From Apostichopus japonicus (taxonomy: Eukaryota; Echinodermata; Holothuroidea; Aspidochirotida; Stichopodidae): a DNA stretch of 60,000 bases. The position numbers and the translations under genes were made by a program. The stretch is from NCBI RefSeq assembly GCF_037975245.1, contig NC_092572.1, positions 9,818,001-9,878,000 of the forward strand. Reading direction: 5' to 3'. The notes below the pieces were generated by a model, which saw only the letters and a program-made list of their open reading frames with translations, searched no databases and was not told the DNA's origin. Below, in pieces: positions 1 through 31,003 of the stretch. The first letter of the stretch is position 1; each line of letters opens with the position of its first letter.

Positions 1-3000
1 TAAATCGTAAACTGTGTGCCACCGTTATTCATTGTGAATGTAACAGTGTACATATCAAAACAAATAACTTAGAATGTGTAAAACCACTGCATTTATCGAT
101 AAATCCATGAAAAAACTTTACTTTATATATCTGCAAAGAATTGCTTCAGGAATTATCACTTTTTCATATTTTTATTCACAGATTCATAACAGATTCATAA
201 CAGATGTTGGTGATCTGGTAAATATAAAACAAACTTGCTTCATTCTTTGGAATATAAAGTCTATAAATGTTTACATTCTAATTGTTTTACTATTTGTTCA
301 TGTTTATTGAGCAATATTTGTTCTTATTTTAAGCTTGCTGATAGTAAGTATTTTTGACTCAAATTTTAAAAGCAGCCTAGAAAGAAATATTTATTCACCA
401 GTAATGGACAACAACTTACTTATATCAGCAATTATGTGAATCCAAAACAAAAATCCCTTTCTTGTTGATTGTATTAATATTTTTGATTATACGGTATTGA
501 ACATTGACACTTAAACGCTGCTCATATTCGCTTCCTATAGTTTACCCTTTTCCTTCTTTTCTTCTCTTGTGATGCAGATGGAGGAAAGAATCTTTGCATC
601 ATGACCAAGATGAAAAATCCATGGACGTCAGCGTTATATTTTTTTAAACCATTAGTTTATTTTTCGGGCTGAATATATCATGACAACCATCGAAGTATTG
701 TATTAGTTTGCAATAGTAAACTGATAACACTCAGTTTCCAGAAACAAGGCAACGTATCTTGTTAAGCCTATAAACGCTTGTCACCCTCTTCCGTCGAGCT
801 TTGCCATTTTCATATCAAACAGTTCTTTCATACATATCAACATTTCCATAAAGGCTATAACACTAAATTCATATGCCTCTAGTATCTGTAGTTGTTTACA
901 GATCATGTGTAGTACAAACCTGAATTGTTACCTTTCTTGCAAAAGATTTTTTTCTTGCGATACACAGAGCGTATCGGCATCGTTTATCAATCATTGAACC
1001 AATAAATGGATTTTTAGACTATTTCTTCTTTTAGTTGATGAACTTTTACTTGTATTAAATAATTCAATATATGAAAAATTTTAATATATAAAGTACCAGC
1101 ATATTAGGCTGATTCGTGTAAATTCAAAACTTGTCAAGAAACAATAACAATAAAGAAATTGCAAAATTGTTGCTGGGTTGTATTTTTTATACTTGTAAGC
1201 ATGGATCTCCTTGTGTTTTTACCTAACGTTAAGCAAATTTGTAACTATTGAATATGAAGTTGTTAAGGTTTCAGTGTAGAGTGTCAGTTTAATGTACAAT
1301 GCCGTGTATTCTATTTTCACATGAAATGTAGTCTGTTTGGTTTAAAAAGATATGAAGACAATTAAATTTAACAGTCTAAGCGTGCTGCAGATTTTAATAC
1401 CAAATATTGAATGTTATCCTTAAGCCGAATTTCAGGGTCTTTCCAAACAGTCGGTAAAGTAATGTTAACTAAAATAAATAAAAAAGAATCATTTTAATAT
1501 TGCCCTGTTTTAAAAGTGTTTCCCATGTTCCCGTTACTCCTGCTACTGTTACATCAAAGTCTTATTGCTATGATGCAGTTAATAATTGTGTGATATATTC
1601 ATGATTGTGAATGTGGAAAAAAATGATCTTTGATAGATCATATCAGGTACTGAAGAAAGTCAAAGGTTGTTTCCAAAATATATCAGCAAGTATCCAAATG
1701 CTGTTTTTAAGAGATTAATCTCTTTTTTCAGAAACATATTTCTTGTCTAGACACAGTCTGATGCAACTTGTGTGCGTAACAAAGCGTAGCATAGATAAGG
1801 CAATGGAAAGCACAACTACATGTCTGGACTATAAGCTTATTACATTTCCAGCCCATTGTTACTTATGCTTACCTTGTAAAATCAACGGAGGTTTTCCCTG
1901 GCATTAAATGTTTCCCTTTATTTTTCAAAACAGTTCTATCAGTTCAAAACATAGTGGTTGACACAAAGAGACCTGTGACTCAGTTGTCGAATGACAAAGA
2001 ACATGAAATTGTGTGAGTTTAATTAATTGTAACCAAAATGATCTTAGTTTGACGAATGGTTTTTAATCTTTGTTATTTAATTACTAACACAATCTGTAAT
2101 CCAACTTCTGTGAGGGAGTTATCCTCATTGCGCTTTTGTATATTCCCTGTCTTACATTAAGCTATTCTAAATAAAAACGAAATGTTAACTATAACAAAAG
2201 TATATCCTAGTATACACAACATTTACCATTTCTCAATGAAAGTTCATGACCGCTTTGAAACTATTATTTGAAATGTAAATCTCTACATTTAAAGATAATT
2301 GTTAATATAAAAGTTCAATGATGTAATTGCGCAACTTCAGCTGGTGAATTATTCTTATGTCCAACAGAGGGGATGAGATACAAATAGTTGACATTTCAAA
2401 TGAAGAACGAATGATTCCATCCAACAATATGGTTAGTAATCACTTACACTGCAGATTGCACACACGTTACTTTGATAGACTACACGACACGGCAACCTTT
2501 TATTTCCAGATTTGATGTTTATTCCTCTTTCGCTTAAGCTTTGTAATCTCATCTGCATCTTGCGATTTGAGTGACAAAGCTTCATCAATAAATATGTCTT
2601 ACGATAAAAGATTGCGTTTGATTTTCATTGCGGACCAATAAATTGCATTTTATCAACGTTCATTGCTTTCAATTTTGGAACAATGTTAACTTACATGAAT
2701 TAAGGTAGGCATGATTCTCTGTTATTCACTGGAATCAAATAAACGTTTAGTTTAACCCTCGCAGCACTGACACCATATTTTGAAAATTAACAATAAGCAC
2801 TTTATATTAATTCGATTTTAGTAAGGTCTTCTTCAGAGGCTTGATGAGACGATCATACAGGGAGGCAGGTTAAGTAAACAAAAAAGACAGTCGAGCTAAT
2901 CGGAACATTAAACGCTGAAAAGAGCAGAAACGACACAAGAATGGGCATTGTGATAGAAGGAAGCAGGAAGAAAAGGGTTTGGGTATAAGGAACAGAGTGT

Positions 3001-3406
3001 GGTTGGACAAGTGTTATCTTTACTTTTATTTTTAAATGTAACCTGTTGTGCAACCGTATACATGTCAGTGTAACTCTGACGAAGATCCTACTAAAATCGA
3101 AACTATATGGTGTGAAGCACTTATATATCTTCATACACGGTTTTACAACAGTCAAGTTGTTGTTAACAATTTAATGACTTTATGATTGTTTTAATGCTGA
3201 TTGTTACTGTTAATATTAATTTCGTTTAATAAGAAAGTAGCATCTTTTCATCGGTCGATATTTGAACACAGATATAATGCGTGCTTCTTCGCAACATATA
3301 TTTGTCAAAGATTTTCGTAAAAGTGTTGCTATGCATACTTCACGAGTTTCGATGATGGTTTGTTTTGTGCCATCAAAATGTAATACACTGTTGGATTGTT
3401 TATCAG
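1..3406. other. No supportable exon; probably introns of gene 1
   Basis: No exon with domain similarity or a paralogue elsewhere in the window was found here. Because the terminal exon of gene 1 begins at 3407, this stretch is probably one of its introns and further exons lie to the left of the window. One pyrimidine-rich tract ending in an AG at 597 could be an acceptor, but what follows has no recognisable product. Confidence 0.4.
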
Positions 3407-3520
3407 GTAATCAACGAAATCAACTACACCGACATAGATCACGGAGAATACGAAAACAAAGATGAGGACTTCCATTCCTCATATCAGCCAACAGACTACG
3501 CTGACGTGGTCATTGTATAA
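3407..3520 (+). CDS. Gene 1, terminal exon: ITIM/ITSM-type cytoplasmic tail (partial gene)
   Basis: This is the last coding exon of an Ig-receptor paralogue whose other exons lie outside the window. The acceptor is the tract ending tttatcag before 3407; 37 codons follow and stop at TAA 3518-3520. The peptide holds INYTDI (fits the ITIM consensus I/V/L/S-x-Y-x-x-I/V/L), EYENK (Y-x-N, a Grb2-type SH2 motif) and TDYADV (fits the ITSM consensus T-x-Y-x-x-V/I). The homologous exon of gene 2 (27352-27465) is the same length. Most differences between the two fall at third codon positions or are conservative, and the stop changes TAA to TGA. That supports this reading frame over the alternative one, which ends after about 19 residues. 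The function as an inhibitory receptor tail is inferred from the motifs only. Confidence 0.72.
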   Translation, partial: VINEINYTDIDHGEYENKDEDFHSSYQPTDYADVVIV

Positions 3521-6500
3521 TTGTGATACACTTGTGAAATACGTGTACGACACTCCAGCTATGAGCAACAACCATTGCATCCTTTCGAAAGGATTCTTAA
3601 CATAGATTTAAACGTATGTGGGTTCTGTTCAGTAGTCCGTGTACATTTGTATCACTTTCATGTTGCATCCTATATTTACACTACTGATAAAGCTTCCATG
3701 CAACGTTTTCTTTAATGGTGCAACACCACAAAATTTCCTACGCTTAATTGCAAGTAGTGTGTAATATTACGTTGATCTAGTGTATTGAAGTATAATGCTT
3801 ACTAAACAAAATAACCTTTTACAATTTACATTTCAAAAAAAAAAAATTGTTACATTTTAAATTGCTAAAAGCCTAGATATGGTTTATATAAATTTAAGTA
3901 TTTGTTTGTTTGTAGTTGATGTTAACTAAAAAGGGGTTCGATGCACATCTACTGATTTGTACGAACCCTTTTGTTGCTCTGTAAAGCTGGTTTTTCTGTG
4001 TACTTCTTTTTCTCGAAAAGTATCCAGTAAGTTAGTGTATGTCTATTTATCACTATATATTAGTCTCTGTTTTCATTCTCACACATTTTCATGTGGTTTA
4101 GCCATGATGGAAGTAAGTCATGCAGTAATTCATAAGCAACAAGACTGCAACATCTTTACTGTGCATTATGATTTGTGTCGGGAGTATTCACTTGCTTAAC
4201 AGCGGTAATTTAAAAACATATTCTTGGATACCCGAACGATTTGGACCATTTTTCGACAGAAGGTTAGAAATTCGTTTATGTAAATATGATTCCAGGCGTA
4301 TTCTTAAAGTACTCAGTCTTGCTACAAAAATTAAAACTCGCAATGGGTATTTAAATATTGGTAAACGAGGATTGAGTCCCTTTAAAGCATTTTATACTTT
4401 AACATAAGTTTGTCTTTTACATTTTGCAAAAGTAAATCAAGAAAAGTTTTTATTAAATTAGTAGTACGATGATTTGTACCATACCTACAGCTTAACATAT
4501 TCGATAGGATGCATTTTGCTTTCTTCATTGTGAATTTGCCGAAAAGAATATTTGTCGTGTTGGCTTTCTTGTAAGTAATAAAGAAATAAAAAAAGCACGT
4601 GATGCATTCAATTTAATTTTAGAGCTTACACAGCTCATGTTCTCTTCTTTAAGTGGTATTACAATTTCTAACTATTATAGCTTCGAATATTCAATATTCT
4701 CAACAGAGATGAAAGTGTGAAGAATAAACATCCAACCTCTAAGAACCCACTTATGACAACATTAATCCTATGCCATTTCAAATTTTCATGGACAGGTAAT
4801 AAAATTGACTGATCTTTTACACAGTCTTGTGCTCACACAACAGATATCTTTGAATAAAATAGTTGAAAACACTAATGTGATGCAACATGACCATTACCTA
4901 AATATTGTAAGATATTGGTTCTCGGAAGCAATTAAATTAATGTAGAATCAAAATATTGATCTGTTTCTTCCTGGTTTTGTGGCATCTAATACGGGGAGTA
5001 AAATCCAAGATGGCCACATTAAAGGCAACATAAAGAAAGAAAGAAAAAGAAGGGTTAACATGGCTTCAGAGACAATTTCAGTTTTCGAATGGAATTGTGA
5101 ACATTGCCTTGGTTCATCGATTAACTATTCTAAGAAAGTCCTTTGCAATACATGGTTTTGAAACTTGGGAAGGTTGAGGTGACTTAATGGGGGTTACCAT
5201 AGGGTGGCACAATATCATGGGGTGGACTCAAAAATGTATGCGTGAGTACTCGTGTGTGGGTTGATGTGTTCGAACAAACAAGTTTGTTAAGAACTTTTCC
5301 TGAACCGTACACACGATTGGCTGTGAACTCGGTGGATAAGTCAATGGGCTAACCATCAAGTGCCACCGTGAATTATGACATGAAAGGTCAAAAGTTAAAA
5401 AAAAAAGAAAAAACATTTGGTCATTGTTGGCATACGGAAATGTTAAAATGACGAAACTCTCAAACCAATGTGGGACAATAGACTGTAGGTTACAGCACAT
5501 TATGTAGTGTAGACGCAAACAGTCACGTGATGAAAGAACCTTTTGGTGAAAAAGCGTTTCGCCGACTATTCCTTAACCACAAGGCCGATGAACTTTAGAC
5601 TATGTGGATCAAAGGTCAAAGCAGCAAAAATCCAGCATTGCGGCCATTACACGTATATATACCAAAAGAACAATATGGCCCAATATTTCATATTTTACAG
5701 TAAGTTACCGTAGATTATATGTATTTATGTCAATAGGCCACGGAATCAAAGGAGGTCAACGATCAATCTTGTCCAAGTTTGTGCGAAAAAATCGTTTCGA
5801 ATACAACTCATTGAGAGTAAGTCCGATGGACTTAACACTTTGTGAGAACATGGATGGGTTGCAATGCGTATGTGATTAATGATGTGTTAGGTCAGAGTTC
5901 AAATTATTCCCCTCTGCGGGAGCAAAAACCATAATATGTTTACTCCAAAATAAGATAACCGAAACCTTCAAGCACAAATAGAATACCACAGACTAAATAT
6001 CATCGGAGCAGTAATTCATGTAAAATAATGCCTTGTGATCAAATGAGGTAAGCATGAACTTGTGATTGTACCTAGTGACCAAACATGTGTGGCTCGTGAT
6101 CAAATGAGGTAAGCATAAACTTGTGATTGTACCCAGTGACCAAACATGACATTAAATAATTAACAAGAAACGCTAAAGATTTAAATTTAGTAATAAGACT
6201 GTTCTTTTGCTTCTATAGATAGATGAAACTATCAGAAACCAAACAAATTAATGCTTTATAACTCATTAATGTAGTTATTCTTAAGTATGCGGTGTCGTTT
6301 TTTGTGTAATACCCTTATTGCATGTAAAAAAAGCAGCCGGAAAGAAATAGTTAAGCTTAAAGAAAGAACTAACATCGTACAAACGACGAGAATTATTCAA
6401 AATACCTCATCGATATCTATATGAATAAGCCAATAGACAAGACACATGATTATTTATTAACGAAAATGTAAGCTATTTGACAATATGTAATACCTAAGCC

Positions 6501-6859
6501 GTGTGGATGAAGATATATAATATTGAATTTATTTCAAGTTGAATTACTAGATCACCATAGAAACACTAAAAAACAAACAATAAAAATAAGCCTAACTTCA
6601 TCATTTTCCAATGTAAATGATATCAACAGGTCAATCAAAGTCCTACACAGTTCTAGTTCCAATAATTGTCGACGACAAATGTGTTCTAAATTGTTTTTGT
6701 TTTCAAAAAAAAAATAGTGCTTTTGGAAAATTGTCCAGTCATTCTTTAACGTTCTAAAAATTGATGTAATGGACAGTTATTTTAGCATAAATATAAGGAT
6801 ATATTTATATATTTAATTTTGTACTATTTGAAAATACAAGTATATCACAATTTCTAAGC
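3521..6859. other. Spacer without recognised gene
   Basis: This region lies downstream of gene 1. Short open frames occur but none has splice-site support, a paralogue in the window or a recognisable domain. The stretch 5200-5650 looks like an old, unidentifiable interspersed repeat. Confidence 0.4.
6035..6149. repeat. 61-bp tandem duplication
   Basis: Two copies with a 61-bp period, beginning gtgatcaaatgaggtaagca at 6035 and 6096. They are nearly identical, so the duplication is recent. Confidence 0.8.
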
Positions 6860-7952
6860 AGAAGAAGATCAAAGTTTCGTTTATGGAGCTTAATATGATT
6901 GTTACGGATGCCCTGGATCTTTTTGTATGTTACTTGAAATTCACTATAATATGATGAAACATAATAACAATAAAAGAAGAAGAAAGAAACAAAGTATTTT
7001 GTAACTAGACAGACACATTATGGTCAAAAGTATCCAACGGTGTGACGTAACTGTCTTCTATGAACACTATATTTGTCGCACGACACAGTGTATTACAGAT
7101 TGACAATTAATAGTCAATTAAATTATTCGGTAAGTACAATGGGATAAGGCGATTTTTGTGAGCATTGCAGTAGGTGATACTACTGAATAAGAACACAGCC
7201 ATATCAAGTACTTATACCACAACGATAAAAGTATATGCATACCGTCAGCACCATGGATAAGGGATCTTTACACAGATAGCGATCTTTACACAAATAGCGA
7301 TATTTATGACGCCTATAAAATGTTGTGAATTGTTTATAACGAATGACAAATATCGCAATTGATGTTTTATATGCATATGTACACATTGTCTGCTTAAATA
7401 GTTAGCGCTATACAAGTTCTTATGAAGTTACAATTCTGTCTTAATGATCTTTGTTATTCAAATTCTCTTAATTAGCGTAAATAAATTTCACATGATCAAT
7501 TTTTGAAATTAATTTCACTTAAATTCAGCTTAAAGTAGCAGCATTAGTTGTTTCTATTACATTATGTCAGACACATTAGGATGCACTTACATCTTATACG
7601 TAAAATGATTGATAAGTTTATATCCTTACTATAATATACATAGTTCAAGTATTGACTATATAAACGATAATTAAGTATACATATCTTGTACCATGACGCC
7701 CCGATTTCACGATAAGCGCATGAACTTTGATCGGCATTTACTTTTTCTTTAAGTTTCGTTTTGAAACTGATTTTTACATATATGTTCGTATGCACCGTCT
7801 GGAATAGGGATGTCGGACTGTTCAAGCATTTATGTGAAAATTTTTTTTGTTATGTTTCACGTTATTGCTCTTCACCGACAATAACCGTTTGTGGTGTAAT
7901 CATTATCTTGTAGCGATAGTCTACATACATTCATCACCCAAAGTTCTTGGAA

Positions 7953-8106
7953 AAAGGAAGTCTCGAAAAAAAAGAAGGAAATAACGAAGAGGTGTATGGA
8001 AACTATATACACTGTGGGAAACAATACTTGGAGTTTCATTTTCCTGGTAGAGAGAAATACCTCCATGTTAAAGAGAGTCATAAGGATCTCCTCCAGCTTA
8101 TAGTTG
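7953..8106 (+). pseudogene. Exon-like conserved ORF of unknown family (acceptor lost)
   Basis: This is the counterpart of the exon at 30046-30210. Both share EEVY-x-NYIHC, F-x-FPGR and QLIVG and the same GTAAGT-type donor. Here the acceptor region reads cttggaa where the paralogue has cttccag, and an 11-bp shortening disrupts the start of the frame. The rest stays open although many residues differ. I do not recognise the domain. It lies upstream of the signal-peptide exon in the same orientation, so it may be a relic of a neighbouring gene or an unused exon. Confidence 0.4.
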
Positions 8107-8868
8107 GTAAGTTTGTACCGAATAAATTTGTTTTAAATTATTGATTAATAATGTCGATTGGTTAGGAAACACAATTTATGACAATAAACTATACGTAGAA
8201 GAAAGTCATTTGGAGTTGAAATAGATATACTTCGGATCGTGCGTTTTAAATGTTTAATGCTAATTTTGTATCATAACTCGAGAAAGTTATCTCCTTATAA
8301 GTAACTTTATCAGTAAAGTAAATTCAAAAAGTAGTATTTATACAGATTCAAATAAATATTATCATATTGCACCGCATCAATTACTTGCTATTAATAGTTT
8401 GAGTCGTTAAATTGAGTTAGACAAACTGATCTCATGTCAAACGGAGTATGCTAAGTTAGGTGCTTCCAGATCATGTACTAACCTTACTGGAAAAAAGCAA
8501 ACCTGCTTTCAATGCGCAGTTAAAATATACTACATCATCAACTGAGCTACCAAAGCATATAGAAGATCTGAAAAGCCAAAATGAGGTTCACTATTCAAAT
8601 GGGAAATCCTTATTGAATATAACATATAGCATCGTAAGTAAGGTGCATGTATTCTGTGTATACAAGAAAAGGTTGAATACTCCGCATGAAAGGAAACAAG
8701 ATCAATAGGAGATCAGAACAAATATCGTTGTGTCATCGTGTCAACTGTAAACCACCAAACCGTGCCAACAAGAAACATAATTAGTCGGTTTAGCGTCATA
8801 GTGCATTTATTTAGATCATATTTGCCTGGGGACCGCGTGTAAACGTATGTGAAAGTCGGAGTAGCAAA

Positions 8869-8890
8869 CATATATATGTTATATATATGT

Positions 8891-8956
<66 letters not shown>

Positions 8957-8980
8957 CATGTATATATATATATATATATA
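8869..8980. repeat. (AT)n microsatellite
   Basis: An interrupted AT dinucleotide tract of about 110 bp, upstream of gene 2. Confidence 0.9.
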
Positions 8981-9839
8981 AGCATTTATATATGCAGGAA
9001 AGTAATGAATAACTGCAGACAGTGCTTAATACTGGAGTAGAGCTATAATATGACTCGGTATATAAGTTACACTGTCATTTATTAGCATTTATTAGACATC
9101 TAAACACCTTATTCAAATAACCAAGAGATCATTAACATAGTCATTGGGTATCGAGTTCAAATTAAATCATGTGCTCGTGATATGGCTTTTACAGACAACC
9201 TTTGGCCTACGTCAAACAACCATCCGCTTATCGTGAGGTTTTAATATGACACGAAGTAATACATGATCGAAGTTTCATGTTACAAGTTATATTGCGCATG
9301 AATGGAAAGACAGTTATACAATGCCAAAGGTAATGAAGGCAGAGTGAGTGGCAAATGATTCTCTCCGAACAGTGATGTTCTGTGCCTCTGGAAATTTCAT
9401 TCTCTTGCAGAATTTTTGATGACCGGTCTGTTCGATAATATTGTAGTAGACGTTAGTTTGGTACATTCGTTACATTCTGGTCGCTCATCCATAGACGCAA
9501 AGCAAGGTGTTAAGAAACTTAACGTTTATTACAAAAATCAAGGAAAACGTGGCTAAATACGACATCGATACAAAGACATTCGTTAAGAGAGCAACATTAC
9601 GCCCAATTTTTTCGCTCTGAAAACCGTTGTTTTAAATCTCTGGGAATGTAATTGACCAGTCATATTAATAATATTGAAGTGCACGCCAGTTTGTTGTCGT
9701 TGGACGTCAAACATAAAGTGAAAAAGTGTGCATGCCTAGAGCCGTAAAAATAAATAAGTGATCGAATTAGGTAGGTGATTATATTGACTAAAGAAGCTAC
9801 CTTCTGATGTATTCACAGCTATTGGCACACTTAGACGAA

Positions 9840-27465
<17,626 letters not shown>

Positions 27466-27556
27466 TTGTGATACATTTGTGGTATACTGTAAGAAAATTG
27501 TAAACATATACCGCTAATCGCAGCAATCGTTGAATCAAAGTTAGTTTTGAATTAAC

Positions 27557-27562
27557 AATAAA
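27557..27562 (+). terminator. AATAAA polyadenylation signal of gene 2
   Basis: A canonical AATAAA about 90 bp after the TGA stop of the terminal exon. Confidence 0.5.
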
Positions 27563-30500
27563 CAGAGGTTTTTGGACGTCTATGGATTATGTTAAGTTGT
27601 TCATGTCTACCTGTATTTCTGCAACGTTACATCGTAGGTTTCCATCCTTGATGGTCTTCCACGCAAAACATTAGATCTGCTATAGTGCAAGGTGTAAGAA
27701 CATGAAAATCTGGTTCTTTATTGCAAAAGAAGTGTAATTTACTGTTCATCCAATCTATGTGAATGTTATAAACATGACAACTTTCAACTTTTCCACCAGT
27801 TTTTATATCAGTTTTTATATCTCATTTAAAGACTGTTTTGTAAAGATATAGATCAAATAATCCACATCATCTTCTGTGTTTTAAATAACTGATATACATT
27901 TCCAATCCAAACATCTGGGCATATATGAGCATTTCTTTCTGTTAGGAAATTATCAGTTACACTGTAAAGAGGCATTATTTCAAAACAAGGGTTATATTTA
28001 TCTTCTTGGTTTTATAATATGTTCTAGCCTCCCTTTCTATAAGTTTTGTTTTAGTTTTATAAACGATAATTCCATCAACCTTAAAGTGAAGAGTACTATC
28101 AATATAAGCTTGGACTAATTAAACATTACAATTTTTAAGAGTTTCTCAGCAGAAAATGAAAGACGGTTACGTTTATCGGAGCTACAAAATATTTTTGATG
28201 TACATACTGGATTAATTTGTCATGTATTGTTTGACACTATATCTTTGTCTGTTTGACTTATCAGTCACCACAATATGATGAAACATGATTTCGGTAAATG
28301 AAGGTAAAAAAAACAAACTGGTTGATTAACATACACCAATAATTAGGGTTGAAACTATCCAGGAATTTTACGTAGCTGAATTCTATGTATAATATATTTG
28401 TCGCAGTAGGGAAAGGAATACATTCCCAATACGCACGACACAGTCCATAACAAGAAAATATACCATTATTAATTGTGTTATGCGTCATTTTTAATACTTG
28501 TATAAAAAGCTTTTTAGTAGTAATGTAGTTTCTTTCTCTTGAGCATTTAACAGACATCTGGCAAAGCTTGGTTAATTGTTTTTTTTTATATATATTTGAA
28601 TGATTATGTGACATAAAAAAATATGGTCCTTTCACAAAGCAAAGATTGTGTGTAAAGTAGACAATTTAATATTCAATCAATATAGTGTAGGTCTTGTCTT
28701 GGCGGCTTCTCGTGAGCAATTAGCTAATTGTTATTACTGAATCAGAAATGTCATATCAATGACTTCCACAACAGCGTTAAAGTATATACTTGATAAAATA
28801 AACTTGCCTGTTATAAATGTATAGTTAACCTATTAAGTATAAAACATTCGCAACGATTATAAGGGATCTCTGACAGTGTCTGGAGGGCAACAAAACCCGT
28901 CAAAGAGGTCATGAATGCATCTGCTATTAAAGAGCAATTCTTCCGAGTAGCCAAACATTTCAAGAAATATTTGATAGTATTATTACTTGTCAATATTTGA
29001 GTCCATTTTCTTTTTGAAGTTTCGACACACTAGAACGACGCCTGGCTATGATCGCCATGAACAGTAATAACCCATTCCCCCAAAGGTACAGTCACAATTG
29101 TAACATTCTTTGCGCAAAAGACTTCAAGCCAATTGCTAAATTGGAGAAAAATCATGCCATTAAACGGAATATGAATATAACCTCATCAACGTTTAACATC
29201 GATAACTTTCCTGACTGCGTAATTCCCTCTCGTTAGCCATGATTGTAGATCTTTGCGTAATAAGCAATCTTTTTGACCCCAAATGAACTATTATGAATTG
29301 ATTATCGAGAAGGACAACTTACGCTGTTTATATTAATTATGCACGTGAGCACAGTGTCTGATTAATTAATTAGCAATAGCAAACTGTTCTTATAAAATAA
29401 CAATTCCGACTTAATCCTTGGGTTATTCAAATTCTCTAGCGCAAACAAATCTTTTGAAAAGAAATGTATAAGTTCACTTAATATTAGCACAAAAATCAAA
29501 ATATTTCTTATTTTAATTACGTATGTTAGACACATCGGAATTTCATCACATGATATCTTACAAGCACACACATTAATTTACTGAATCATTACTGGCATTT
29601 ATCCTTGAAGCAACCTAGCGATACTTTTACGTCACAACATAACAAACAAACGAAAATACGCGCCATGAACTGCGAGTTTACAGTACAGCTTTCTTTGTTC
29701 TGTTATCTCCGGCAACAAAAGACGTACAGTTATCCTATAGCAAATAGTACATTAGTGTGGTGGTTTAACAAATTTGGTGTACGTATCGTGTACGATGACG
29801 CCCGATTTCACAGACAAGCGATGGACTTTGGTCGACATTTTCCTTTCTGTAACTTTCGTTTTGTAACTGGTTTTACAACGGACTGTGCGTGTGCAATGTC
29901 TGACATAGTGCTGACATGGTCTGTTATTAAAATTGAACTGGTTTTTATGTTAGACTTGTTTCTCTTTACCAATAATAAGTGTTTGTAGGGCCTTCAAGAT
30001 CCTGCAACGGTAGTTTAAATACATTCATCATCAACGTTCTTCCAGAAAGACGGCCTCGAAAATATAAAAAAAGGAAGATAGAAAATAACGAAGAGGTGTA
30101 TAGAAACTATATACACTGTACAAAACAATACTTGAACTTTCGTTTTCCTGGTAGAAAGAAATGTCTACATATGAATGAGAGACATAAGGATATCTTTCAG
30201 CTTATTGTTGGTAAGTTTCTACGGATTCACTTTGTATTACATTAATTGTTTAAAATGTCGTCTGGTTAGGGAAACACAATTTATACCAATATACTTCATG
30301 TAGTAGAAAGTCGTTTGCAGTTGAAATAAATATTCTTTGGAGAGTTCGTTTCATTTGTGCTAATTCTTTATCACTACACGACAAAGTCTTCTCCCCATAA
30401 GCAACCTTTTTGATTAAAAGCACAAGGAAAATTATTACTTAAACACATTCAAATATACTTTATCCTATTTCCTCACATATTTGTTTAACAAATTGCTCGA

Positions 30501-30924
30501 TTTTAATAGTTTGATTCGTTAAAATGAGTCAAATGTCAAACAGAGTTTGCTTAGGCGATTACAGGCAATAGACAACCCTGTAACTGGAAAACATTAAGCA
30601 AACCTGAATTCAATGCACAATTGATTACAACTAAAATGTACTATTAGTATTAAAATATGATACATTAACAGTTCTCTCTGTCTGTAGAATCTCACCCACC
30701 ATAATTTATTACTTAACACACAAAAAGTTTTGTTTATTATTTTTTGGCCAATCTGTTTGATAATTTTGAAGTGCACGGCTTTCCATATATTTTGTCGCTT
30801 ATCTTTGGACGTCAAACATAAAGTGAAACACTATACAAGATTATGGCTGTAAAAAAAAAATTCGTGGATGAATTAAGTAGGTTATAATATAGACTAAAAA
30901 AGTTACCTTCTAATTTATTCACAG
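27563..30924. other. Spacer between genes 2 and 3
   Basis: 27466-27760 aligns with 40009-40270 (the paired 3' UTR regions of genes 2 and 3). From about 28160 onward it aligns with the upstream block of gene 2 (6860-9818). No independent gene is recognised apart from the exon-like ORF at 30046-30210. Confidence 0.5.
30046..30210 (+). CDS. Exon-like conserved ORF of unknown family
   Basis: A 165-nt open exon between the acceptor gttcttccag and the donor GTAAGT, phase 1 in and phase 1 out like the receptor exons around it. It encodes a basic stretch (RRPRKYKKRK), then EEVYRNYIHC, FRFPGRKK and FQLIV. A homologous relic lies at 7953-8106. I recognise no domain. It sits about 0.7 kb upstream of the signal-peptide exon of gene 3. 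Its partner exons are not found, so it may belong to a nested or decayed gene. Confidence 0.45.
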
Positions 30925-31003
30925 CTTTTGCCACACGTAGACGAAATGAAGCACGCCACAATTACAGCTGTTCTTTTTCTTCTCGCAATCGCCCAAGGAT
31001 CAG
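30925..31003 (+). CDS. Gene 3 exon 1: 5' UTR end and signal peptide
   Basis: The acceptor tattcacag precedes 30925; ATG is at 30946 with a hydrophobic core (AVLFLLAI) and the donor GTAAGT. Matches gene 2 exon 1 in length and phase. Confidence 0.82.

Larger units (their letters stand above)
6860..9818. other. Upstream block duplicated at 28.2-30.9 kb
   Basis: This spacer aligns, in the same order and orientation, with roughly 28160-30924 upstream of gene 3. Matched landmarks include 6940 with 28270, 7690 with 29785, the exon-like ORF at 7953 with 30046, and 8480 with 30570. The tandem duplication that made genes 2 and 3 therefore carried about 3 kb of upstream DNA, presumably including promoter and 5' untranslated exons, none of which I can place exactly. 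Confidence 0.6.

Noticed and set aside
597-660. Possible gene 1 exon after a strong pyrimidine tract
   Set aside because: No recognisable product, no paralogous sequence in genes 2 or 3 and no convincing donor.
3262-3465. Alternative frame across the gene 1 terminal exon
   Set aside because: It reads through the acceptor and ends in a basic peptide. The substitution pattern between paralogues favours the ITIM/ITSM frame instead.
29605-29988. 127-codon open frame upstream of gene 3
   Set aside because: The homologous region upstream of gene 2 (about 7680-7830) does not keep the frame open, and no splice sites or domain support it.
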